A stretch of 12,230 nt of DNA. It comes from Verrucomicrobiota bacterium (GTDB taxonomy: Bacteria > Verrucomicrobiota > Verrucomicrobiia > Opitutales > Opitutaceae). The notes under the pieces were generated by a model that had not been told where the DNA came from, did not search any database, and worked only from the letters and a program-made list of their open reading frames with translations. The translations under genes were made by a program, and so were the position numbers. Of the stretch, positions 6,386 through 12,230 are shown piece by piece. Each line of letters begins with the position of its first letter. The stretch's first letter is position 1. The stretch covers positions 1 to 12,230 of the forward strand of contig JAEYQF010000187.1 in NCBI GenBank assembly GCA_023410155.1. Direction: 5' to 3'.

Positions 6386-7865
6386 AAAATTGTTCGGCCA
6401 TGGCGACGGCTTTGAGCAACGCCGAAGCCTTGCTCACCGTCTCCTGATACTCGGATGCAGGCACCGAATCCGCCACCACACCGGCGCCCGCCTGGATGTG
6501 GATCTTGCCGTCTTTGAGCAATGCTGTGCGCAGCATGATGCAGGTGTCCATGTTGCCGTCGTAGCCAAAGTATCCCAGTGCGCCCGCGTAGAACCCGCGC
6601 TGGGCAGGCTCCGATGCTGCAATGATTTGCATCGCTCGGATCTTGGGCGCGCCGGTGACTGTGCCGGCGGGGAAAGTCGCGCGCATGAGGTCGTAGGCGT
6701 TGCGGTCGGGCGCGATCTCGCCCTCGACTTGAGAGACGATGTGCATGACGTGCGAATAGCGTTCTATCACCATCATCTCGGGGACTTTCACGGACCCGAA
6801 TCGACAGACTCGCCCGATGTCATTGCGGGCCAGATCCACCAGCATCAGATGCTCCGCCCGCTCCTTCTCGTCCGCGAGAAGTTCCCGTTCCAGGGCAAGA
6901 TCTTCGGCGGCGGTGGCTCCGCGCTTGCGCGTGCCGGCGATCGGCCGGATCTCGACCAACCCATCGGTGAGCCGCACGTGCACCTCAGGTGATGCGCCGA
7001 CGATCGAGAAGTCACCCGCCTCCAAGATGAACATGTAAGGCGACGGGTTCACCGTCCGCAAAGCGCGATAAAGATCCAACGGGGCTCTCGCGAACTCACG
7101 GGTGAAGCGTTGCGACGGCACGAACTGGATGATGTCGCCCGAGCGGATGAACTCCTTGCCGTCGTCCACGCATTTCTCGAACGCCGGTCGCGTGAAGTTG
7201 CCCGGGGGCACGGTTATTTTCGCGGGCTCGATCAGCGGAGCGGGGGCGAGTTCGCGCGGCTGTTTCAACAGCGAGAACAAGTGATGGAGTTCAGCCACGG
7301 CGGCATCGTAGGCCCCGGCCGCATCGCCGTTGACGTGGGCATTGACGCACAGACGCAGGGTTTGCTTCGCGCGATCGAAGATCAGCAGCGAGTCCGAAAG
7401 CATGAAGTAGAGCAGCGGGGTGCCGAGCTCGTTGACGCGGGCTGCGGGGACGCTCGGCTCGACCCGCGTCACGTATTCATACCCGACGAAACCCACGGCG
7501 CCGCCGGTGAAGCGCGGCAGCCCGGGGAACGCGACCGGCGTGTAGCCCGCCATCTCGGCTTCAATCAGCTTTAGGGGATCGGCCGGTGTCGGGATGGTCT
7601 CAGTGGCGCGGCCGGGCACGCGGATTTCCGTAGTCTTCTCTCCGCAAACGAAAACTTTCCGCGGACGGCAGCCGATGAAGCTGTAGCGGGAGAGATGCTC
7701 GCCGCCTTCCACCGATTCCAGCAGATAGGATGGCCCCGCTTCCTTCAGCTTCGCGTAAGCAGACACTGGCGTCTCGAAGTCTGCCATCAGATCAGTGAAC
7801 ACAGGGATGATGTTGCCCTGGGCGGCGAGACTGACGAAAGCGTCCTTGCTGGGGTGAATGTTCAT
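6384..7865 (-). CDS. trpE: Anthranilate synthase component I
   Basis: TrpE converts chorismate to anthranilate, the first committed step of tryptophan synthesis, using ammonia supplied by TrpG. From ATG 7865 the protein has 493 residues, typical for the family. The N-terminal domain has LLES (48-51) and SRYSFIG, the region that binds feedback tryptophan in known TrpE enzymes. The chorismate-binding domain shows PIAGTRKRG (308-316), DEKERAEHLMLVDLARND, HIVSQVEGE (375-383), FPAGTVTGAPK (398-408) and IQAGAGVVADSVP (457-469). The LLES element and the full set of TrpE motifs favour TrpE over PabB or an isochorismate synthase. TTG 7913 is in frame further upstream, but the ATG starts the protein at the usual place. 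No trpG, trpD or other trp gene is nearby, and I see no tryptophan-rich leader peptide or attenuator ahead of it. Confidence 0.95.
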   Translation of the reverse strand: MNIHPSKDAFVSLAAQGNIIPVFTDLMADFETPVSAYAKLKEAGPSYLLESVEGGEHLSRYSFIGCRPRKVFVCGEKTTEIRVPGRATETIPTPADPLKLIEAEMAGYTPVAFPGLPRFTGGAVGFVGYEYVTRVEPSVPAARVNELGTPLLYFMLSDSLLIFDRAKQTLRLCVNAHVNGDAAGAYDAAVAELHHLFSLLKQPRELAPAPLIEPAKITVPPGNFTRPAFEKCVDDGKEFIRSGDIIQFVPSQRFTREFARAPLDLYRALRTVNPSPYMFILEAGDFSIVGASPEVHVRLTDGLVEIRPIAGTRKRGATAAEDLALERELLADEKERAEHLMLVDLARNDIGRVCRFGSVKVPEMMVIERYSHVMHIVSQVEGEIAPDRNAYDLMRATFPAGTVTGAPKIRAMQIIAASEPAQRGFYAGALGYFGYDGNMDTCIMLRTALLKDGKIHIQAGAGVVADSVPASEYQETVSKASALLKAVAMAEQF

Positions 7866-7878
7866 CGACGGAGCCGGG

Positions 7879-7907
7879 GTTATGCGCAGCGGGGGAAACA
7901 CGGGCAA
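7879..7907 (-). promoter_or_regulatory. Possible trpE promoter
   Basis: On the minus strand TTGCCC (7902-7907) and CATAAC (7879-7884) are separated by 17 bases. Transcription would start at about 7872, giving a leader of only some seven bases before ATG 7865, which fits the absence of a Shine-Dalgarno sequence. Each box matches the consensus only partly. Confidence 0.25.
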
Positions 7908-7976
7908 GGCCAATGAAATCGCTTCGCGTCACAGCTCGCCGCCGAATCGGGCGCGGGTTGAGCTGGTCTGCGACGC

Positions 7977-8048
7977 GACTCAGGACGGACTTGGGCGCGA
8001 CTCAGGACGGATCTGATCCCGACTCGAGCCGCACGCTGGCGCGGCTCA
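7977..8048 (+). repeat. 22-bp repeat array between trpE and glmS (array B)
   Basis: GACTC occurs at 7977, 7999 and 8021, exactly 22 bases apart, with a one-mismatch copy GGCTC at 8043 overlapping the glmS stop codon. The first two units share their opening 13 bases, GACTCAGGACGGA. The third opens GACTCGAGCC and ends ACGCTGGCGC, which resembles the ATGCTGGC end of the units at 3282 and 3304 (15 of 22 matches to the latter by hand). A GAATC at 7944 sits one and a half periods upstream. It fills the gap downstream of glmS and upstream of trpE. Confidence 0.75.
8026..8047 (-). terminator. Hairpin at the glmS stop codon
   Basis: GAGCCGC and GCGGCTC form a perfect 7-bp stem with an 8-base loop, overlapping the first bases of the glmS stop. 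It is built from repeat-array sequence. No T-run follows on the minus strand, so any terminating role is uncertain. Confidence 0.35.
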
Positions 8049-9899
8049 CTCGACGGTGACGGATTTCGCGAGGTTGCGCGGCTTGTCGACGTCGCACTTG
8101 CGCTCGACGGCGATGTAGTAGCTGAGCAATTGCACCGGCACGGAGGCGACGATGGGGAGCACTGCTTCGTGGCATTCGGGGATGGTCACGACTTCGTCGG
8201 CGAGGCCGGGCGGCAGTTCGCAGCCTTCGGTGACGATCGCGATCACGGGGCCTTTGCGCGCCTTGATCTCCTGCATCGAGGAAACGACTTTGTTGAAGAT
8301 CTCTCCCTTGGGCACGAGGAAGACGCTTGGGCATTGCTCGCTGATGAGGGCGATCGGGCCGTGTTTCATCTCCGCGGCGGGATAGCCTTCGGCGTGGATG
8401 TAGGAGATCTCCTTTAACTTCAGCGCGCCTTCGAGGGCGATGGGGAAGAGGGAGAGTCGTCCGAGGAAAAGGAAGTCATTGAAATGCGCGTAGCGCTTGG
8501 CGATCTCCTTCAGACGCGGGGCCTGCTCGAGTGTGCGACGAACCAGGGCGGGGGCGGACTTGAGCGCCTCGACGTATTGCACGCCATCGCTGAAGCTCAT
8601 GTCGCGCTGCCGTGCGACGTAGAGCGCGATCATCGCGCCGATGAGCAGCTGGGAGGTAAACGCCTTGGTGGATGCGACACCGATCTCGGGCCCGACGTGT
8701 TGGTAAACTCCTCCGTCGGCTTCGCGCGCGATGGTGGAGCCGACGACGTTGTTGATGGCGAGCACGCGATAGCCTTTGCGCTTCGCTTCGCGCATCGCGG
8801 CGAGCGTGTCGATGGTCTCGCCCGATTGGCTCATGACGAAGAACAGCGTGTCGCGGTCGAGCGGTGAGTTGCGGTAGCGAAACTCGGACGCGTAATCGAC
8901 CTCCACGGGCACCCGCGCGAAACGTTCGATGAGATGCTCGGCCACGAGGCAGGCGTGCCACGCGGAGCCGCAGGCGCAGAACATGAAGCGATCGATCTGC
9001 CGAAATTCTGCGGCGCTGATGTTGAGTCCGCCGAAAAGTGCCGTGCTGCCGTCCTCCGAAAAGCGTCCGCGCATCGAGTTCTCGAGTGCCTGCGGCTGCT
9101 CGAAGATCTCTTTTTCCATGAAGTGCGCGTAGCCGTTGAGCTCGGCGTCCTCGATCGTCCAGGTGATCTTGTCGACCACCGGAGAGACGTCCTCCTGATC
9201 CAGCGTGGTGATGGAGAACGCCGAGGGGGTGATGTGCACGATCTCGCCGTCTTTCAGGTAAACGACGTTCTGGGTGCGGCTGATCAGGGCCGACGCGTCG
9301 GACGCGAGGATGTATTCGCCATCGCCGACGCCGAGGATGAGCGGGGAAGCCTTGCGCGCAGCGACGATCTCGTCGGGGAAATCGACGCAAAGCACGGCGA
9401 TGCCGTAGGTGCCTTCGACATGGCGGAGCGTCTTACGCACGCTTTCGAGGAAGCGGTGATGCCCGTTGTTTCCCTGAGGCTCCTTGGCGAAATGATACGC
9501 GATGAGATTGCAGAGAACTTCCGTATCCGTCTCGGACTGGAACGTGTAGCCCTTGCCGACGAGGAATGCCTTAATTTTTGCGAAGTTCTCAATCACGCCG
9601 TTGTGGATCAAGGCAATGCGGCCATCGCTGCTCACGTGCGGATGAGCATTGGCGTCTGTGACGCCGCCGTGCGTGGCCCAGCGGGTGTGCCCGATGCCGG
9701 TCGTCCCCAGAAAGTGGTGACGTGCGGCCTCTTTTGACAATCCGTCGACGCGGCCAACCTTTTTCGCGACCTCGAGCCGTCCACCTTGGACGACGCAAAC
9801 CCCCGCGGAATCATAGCCGCGATATTCGAGGCGCTTCAGACCTTCCAGAATAATCGCAGATGCTTTCTGTTTACCGACATAGCCAACGATTCCGCACAT
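8046..9899 (-). CDS. glmS: Glutamine-fructose-6-phosphate aminotransferase (isomerizing)
   Basis: GlmS makes glucosamine-6-phosphate from fructose-6-phosphate and glutamine, the entry step to UDP-GlcNAc for peptidoglycan and lipopolysaccharide. The 617-residue protein has a class II glutamine amidotransferase domain starting MCGIVGYVG, with catalytic Cys2 exposed after removal of Met1, plus HTRWATHG (71-78) and HNGVIENF. Two SIS sugar-phosphate domains follow, with CACGSAWH (308-315), SQSGETIDT (357-365) and GPEIGVASTKAFTSQ. The C-terminal DKPRNLAKSVTVE is the normal end of the family. The frame stays open for about 480 more codons upstream, but that part lies antisense to glgC; MCGIV is the true start. 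No good Shine-Dalgarno sequence is present, only an A-rich leader. It is transcribed divergently from glgC. Confidence 0.98.
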   Translation of the reverse strand: MCGIVGYVGKQKASAIILEGLKRLEYRGYDSAGVCVVQGGRLEVAKKVGRVDGLSKEAARHHFLGTTGIGHTRWATHGGVTDANAHPHVSSDGRIALIHNGVIENFAKIKAFLVGKGYTFQSETDTEVLCNLIAYHFAKEPQGNNGHHRFLESVRKTLRHVEGTYGIAVLCVDFPDEIVAARKASPLILGVGDGEYILASDASALISRTQNVVYLKDGEIVHITPSAFSITTLDQEDVSPVVDKITWTIEDAELNGYAHFMEKEIFEQPQALENSMRGRFSEDGSTALFGGLNISAAEFRQIDRFMFCACGSAWHACLVAEHLIERFARVPVEVDYASEFRYRNSPLDRDTLFFVMSQSGETIDTLAAMREAKRKGYRVLAINNVVGSTIAREADGGVYQHVGPEIGVASTKAFTSQLLIGAMIALYVARQRDMSFSDGVQYVEALKSAPALVRRTLEQAPRLKEIAKRYAHFNDFLFLGRLSLFPIALEGALKLKEISYIHAEGYPAAEMKHGPIALISEQCPSVFLVPKGEIFNKVVSSMQEIKARKGPVIAIVTEGCELPPGLADEVVTIPECHEAVLPIVASVPVQLLSYYIAVERKCDVDKPRNLAKSVTVE

Positions 9900-9986
9900 A
9901 TTTTTCCGTTTTTTGTTTGGCGAAATTAACAGGCCGCTCCCAACGTGGAGCAAGGCTTTAGACCAACCCCTAAATAACAATTTGTC
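9900..9986. promoter_or_regulatory. Divergent control region of glmS and glgC
   Basis: An 87-base AT-rich gap between two divergent starts; it must hold both promoters unless they lie inside the genes. On the minus strand TTGCTC, 17 bases, GTTAAT is a weak promoter candidate for glmS. On the plus strand TAAATA (9971-9976) could be a -10 box for glgC, but no good -35 box goes with it. Neither gene has a clear Shine-Dalgarno sequence. No glmS ribozyme would be expected upstream in so short a leader, and none is seen. Confidence 0.5.
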
Positions 9987-11276
9987 ATGAGCGTATATAA
10001 CAGCGTGTTGGCCGTCATCATGGGTGGCGGCCGTGGAACGCGCCTTCATCCCCTCACGCAGGAGCGTTGCAAGCCCGCCGTGCCTCTCGCCGGCAAATAT
10101 CGACTGGTCGATATTCCGATCAGCAACTGCATCAACTCCGGCATCAACCGCATCTTCATCCTCACGCAGTTCAACACCGCGTCGCTTCACCGGCACATTC
10201 AGAGCACCTATCACTTTGATCCTTTTGGCGGCGGCTTCGTTGACATCCTCTCGGCCGAGCAAACGGAGAAAAGCGCCGACTGGTATCAAGGCACCGCCGA
10301 TGCCGTCCGGCGAAATCTCCTGCACTTCCGCGCCGCGCCCCATGATCTGGTGATGATCCTTTCCGGCGATCAGCTGTATCGCATGGATTTCCGCCGAATC
10401 ATCGACGAGCACCTCGCCAACAAGGCCGACGTCACGCTCGCCGCGATCCCGGTCCCGGCCTCGCAGGTAGAGGCGCTCGGTGTCATGCGAGTGGGCGACG
10501 ATCTTCAAATCTCGGAGTTCGCCGAGAAGCCGAAAGATCCGAAGGTCGTGGAAAACTTCACGCTGAGCGATGCGAACATCGCCCGCCTCAAGAATGCGCC
10601 CGGCGAAAAAAGCTGCCTCGCGTCGATGGGTATCTACGTGTTCAACCGCGACGTCCTTGCTGACGCGCTCGATAACACGATGGCCGACTTCGGCAAGGAG
10701 GTCATCCCGGGGCTCCTCGGCAAGAAGCGCCTCTACGCCCACATCTTCCAGGGTTACTGGGAGGACATCGGCACGGTCAAAGCGTTCTTCGATGCCAACC
10801 TCGCGCTCGCGCAGCCGCTTCCGCCTTTCAACTTCTTCGAGCCGACCGCGCCGATCTACACACAGGATCGCTACCTTCCCGCCTCGAAGCTCAACCGCTG
10901 TGAGATCGACCACGTCGTGATCGGCGATGGTTCCATCCTCACCAACTCCACGCTGAAACATTGCGTGCTCGGCATCCGCTCTTTCATCGGCGAAGGCTCC
11001 GTGCTCGAAGACACCATCGTCATGGGCTCGGATTACTACGAGACCGACGATCAGCTCGCCGCCAATGTGAAGGCCGGCGTCCCGCACCTTGGCGTAGGGA
11101 AAAACTGCCGCGTGCGAGGTGCGATCATCGACAAGAATACGCGCATCGGCGATGGCTGCGTGCTGGATGCCACCGGCAAGGCCGATGGCTCCTATGTCGA
11201 TGGCCAGGTCGTTATTCGCGACGGCGTGCTCGTGGTGCGTAAAGGCGCCACGCTCGCGCCCGGCACGAAAGTCTGA
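9987..11276 (+). CDS. glgC: Glucose-1-phosphate adenylyltransferase (ADP-glucose pyrophosphorylase)
   Basis: GlgC makes ADP-glucose from ATP and glucose-1-phosphate, the regulated step of glycogen synthesis. The 429-residue protein has the nucleotidyltransferase signature GGGRGTRL (13-20), KPAVPLAGKYRLVD (29-42), QGTADAVR (101-108), SGDQLYRMD (126-134), FAEKPK (178-183) and GYWEDIGT (256-263). A C-terminal left-handed beta-helix of hexapeptide-like repeats follows, with alternating turns around IGDGSIL, IGEGSVL and IGDGCVL. The segment TQFNTASLHRHIQSTYHF and the DYYETDDQ stretch look like plant and cyanobacterial enzymes rather than the enterobacterial type. The allosteric effector may therefore differ from that of the Escherichia coli enzyme. 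The other glycogen genes (glgA, glgB, glgP) are not nearby. A terminator lies about 100 bases after the stop. Confidence 0.97.
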   Translation: MSVYNSVLAVIMGGGRGTRLHPLTQERCKPAVPLAGKYRLVDIPISNCINSGINRIFILTQFNTASLHRHIQSTYHFDPFGGGFVDILSAEQTEKSADWYQGTADAVRRNLLHFRAAPHDLVMILSGDQLYRMDFRRIIDEHLANKADVTLAAIPVPASQVEALGVMRVGDDLQISEFAEKPKDPKVVENFTLSDANIARLKNAPGEKSCLASMGIYVFNRDVLADALDNTMADFGKEVIPGLLGKKRLYAHIFQGYWEDIGTVKAFFDANLALAQPLPPFNFFEPTAPIYTQDRYLPASKLNRCEIDHVVIGDGSILTNSTLKHCVLGIRSFIGEGSVLEDTIVMGSDYYETDDQLAANVKAGVPHLGVGKNCRVRGAIIDKNTRIGDGCVLDATGKADGSYVDGQVVIRDGVLVVRKGATLAPGTKV

Positions 11277-11283
11277 AGGGCGC

Positions 11284-11349
11284 GACTCGCGCCAAAGTTC
11301 GCGCCGACTCGGAAGAAGGTCCGTCCCGAGTCGAGCCAAGGTGCGGATG
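11284..11349 (+). repeat. 22-bp repeat array between glgC and lgt (array C)
   Basis: GACTC at 11284, GACTC at 11306 and GAGTC at 11328 are exactly 22 bases apart, starting eight bases after the glgC stop codon. The units are more diverged than in the other two arrays. The third opens GAGTCGAGCCAAGGTGCGGA; its GAGCCAAGG recurs at 3221-3229, at the same position within the first unit of the array starting at 3216. CGACTCGG (11305-11312) and CCGAGTCG (11326-11333) can pair as an 8-bp stem spanning one unit. Confidence 0.65.
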
Positions 11350-11373
11350 GAGGAGCCCCTAGTTGGACAGGCG

Positions 11374-11405
11374 GAGACGGAGACGATCCGTCTCTTTCTT
11401 TCTCC
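11374..11405 (+). terminator. Intrinsic terminator of glgC
   Basis: GAGACGGA, a 5-base loop and TCCGTCTC form a perfect 8-bp stem, followed by the pyrimidine tract TTTCTTTCTCC. It faces the plus strand and lies between the converging ends of glgC and lgt. Confidence 0.75.
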
Positions 11406-11439
11406 GTTACCTTCGTTTCCTTCTCTTAAAGGTCTGAGC

Positions 11440-12230
11440 TCAGCGCGACTTGGCGGCCACTTGCGGCTTGCGGCTCACTGCGATCAAACCGGCGCCGGCC
11501 ATGACGAGGAAGATCGAGTAAAACGTCCCTCGGCTCAGGCCGAGGAGGAGCGAGGCGTCTGGCTCCCGAAAGACCTCACCCATCGAGCGAAGGATCGCAT
11601 ACGCGATCATGAACTCTCCGCTGAGTCGGCCGGGAGAGGTTCGGACGATCTCTGTGCGCCAGAAGCGCCATTGCATGAACGTCAGCAAGAGCGCGCCTTC
11701 GAGCGCGGCTTGGTAGAGTTGGGAAGGGTGGCGGGGCACATCGCCGCCGCCGGTGTTGGAGAAGATGACGGCCCAAGCCACCGTGGCAGGTTTGCCCCAC
11801 AGTTCGCCGTTGATGAAGTTGGCGATGCGACCGAGCATCAATCCCAGTGGCGCGCACGCCACGATCAGATCGCCGAGGTGGAGAAAGGGGATCCTGCTGC
11901 TGCGCGAGAACCACCACAGCGCAGCCGCCACGCCGAGAAAGCCGCCGTGGCTCGCCATGCCGCCCTCCCACACACGGAACAGGCTGAACGGTTCCGAAAC
12001 GAGGAGCTCGGGCTGATAGAGGAGAAACCAGCCGAGCCGCCCGCCGATCATCACGCCGAGCACCAGCGCGACCATGAAGTCAGTGATGCGCTCGCGAGGC
12101 AGTTGACCACGACCGGAAGCAGCGAAGCGCCCGAGTAGCCACGCGCCGCCGACGAACCCCAACAGGTAAGCGAGGCCATAGTAGCGAACGCCGAATGTAT
12201 CCGAAAACTGGATAAGGAATGGGATCAGGT
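11440..12230 (-). CDS. lgt: Prolipoprotein diacylglyceryl transferase, 5'-truncated by window
   Basis: Lgt transfers diacylglycerol from phosphatidylglycerol to the lipobox cysteine of prelipoproteins, the first step of lipoprotein maturation in the inner membrane. The frame is open to the window edge; the first visible residues, LIPFLIQFSDTFGVRYYGLA, match the start of the first membrane segment, so only a short N-terminus is missing. Family motifs are present: GGMASHGG with its conserved histidine, the signature LGRIANFINGELWG, HPSQLYQAALEG, and SGEF ... FREPD near the end. Several hydrophobic segments fit a seven-helix membrane protein. The 262 visible residues match the usual 260-300. It converges on glgC and is not functionally tied to it. 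The internal TTG at 12162 is not the start. Confidence 0.96.
   Translation of the reverse strand, partial: LIPFLIQFSDTFGVRYYGLAYLLGFVGGAWLLGRFAASGRGQLPRERITDFMVALVLGVMIGGRLGWFLLYQPELLVSEPFSLFRVWEGGMASHGGFLGVAAALWWFSRSSRIPFLHLGDLIVACAPLGLMLGRIANFINGELWGKPATVAWAVIFSNTGGGDVPRHPSQLYQAALEGALLLTFMQWRFWRTEIVRTSPGRLSGEFMIAYAILRSMGEVFREPDASLLLGLSRGTFYSIFLVMAGAGLIAVSRKPQVAAKSR

Noticed and set aside
6341..6390. tRNA-like segment with GGTTCAAAAT
   Set aside because: No acceptor stem, anticodon arm or correct T-arm closing base; the bases belong to the trpE 3' end.
7866..7960. trp attenuator or leader peptide upstream of trpE
   Set aside because: No short frame with tandem Trp codons and no terminator/antiterminator pair is visible.
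9900..11339. A minus-strand open frame of about 480 codons continuous with glmS
   Set aside because: It is antisense to glgC, and the MCGIV start with catalytic Cys2 fixes glmS at 9899. The open frame is a by-product of high GC content.
11119..12138. Long plus-strand frame spanning the end of glgC and the lgt region
   Set aside because: It is a shadow of glgC in another frame and of lgt on the opposite strand, with no recognisable domain.
12162..12164. TTG start for lgt
   Set aside because: Twenty-two further in-frame codons to the window edge encode the expected first membrane segment, so the start is outside the window.

Overview
The window is a GC-rich bacterial chromosome segment, densely packed with housekeeping genes. 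The combination of a plant/cyanobacterial-style GlgC, a mutarotase-like protein of the DUF4380 type, a short primary-type sigma factor and mixed use of Shine-Dalgarno sequences suggests Verrucomicrobiota, probably Opitutaceae. That assignment is inference, since no rRNA or other strict taxonomic marker is present. There are no insertion sequences, tRNAs, rRNAs or CRISPR arrays that I can see.

Layout. 1-3152 (+): the 3' part of der (ribosome-assembly GTPase), a sugar-mutarotase-fold protein overlapping the end of der, and fmt (initiator Met-tRNA formyltransferase), a tight cluster whose two named genes serve translation. 3153-3445: a gene-free stretch holding a 13-bp AT-rich hairpin and a tandem array of about nine 22-bp units. 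3446-4966 (+): a secreted coiled-coil/LysM protein and parB, 6 bp apart. 5039-5064: a strong bidirectional terminator between parB and the next, opposing gene. 5090-9899 (-): a sigma-70-family factor, trpE and glmS, all on the minus strand with gaps of about 180-230 bp. 9900-9986: a short AT-rich divergent control region between glmS and glgC. 9987-11276 (+): glgC. 11440 to the right edge (-): lgt, cut by the window end.

Functionally the genes cover translation (der, fmt), envelope building (LysM protein, glmS for UDP-GlcNAc precursors, lgt for lipoproteins), chromosome segregation (parB), transcription (sigma factor), tryptophan synthesis (trpE) and glycogen synthesis (glgC). glmS and glgC diverge from one control region and both draw on hexose phosphate.

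The most unusual signal is outside the genes. Three separate intergenic regions (3216-3413, 7977-8048 and 11284-11349) carry arrays with the same 22-bp period, in the same orientation, with units that mostly open with GACTC or GAGTC. The units are diverged but partly alignable between sites. I do not recognise this repeat family. It is the best candidate here for something undescribed.
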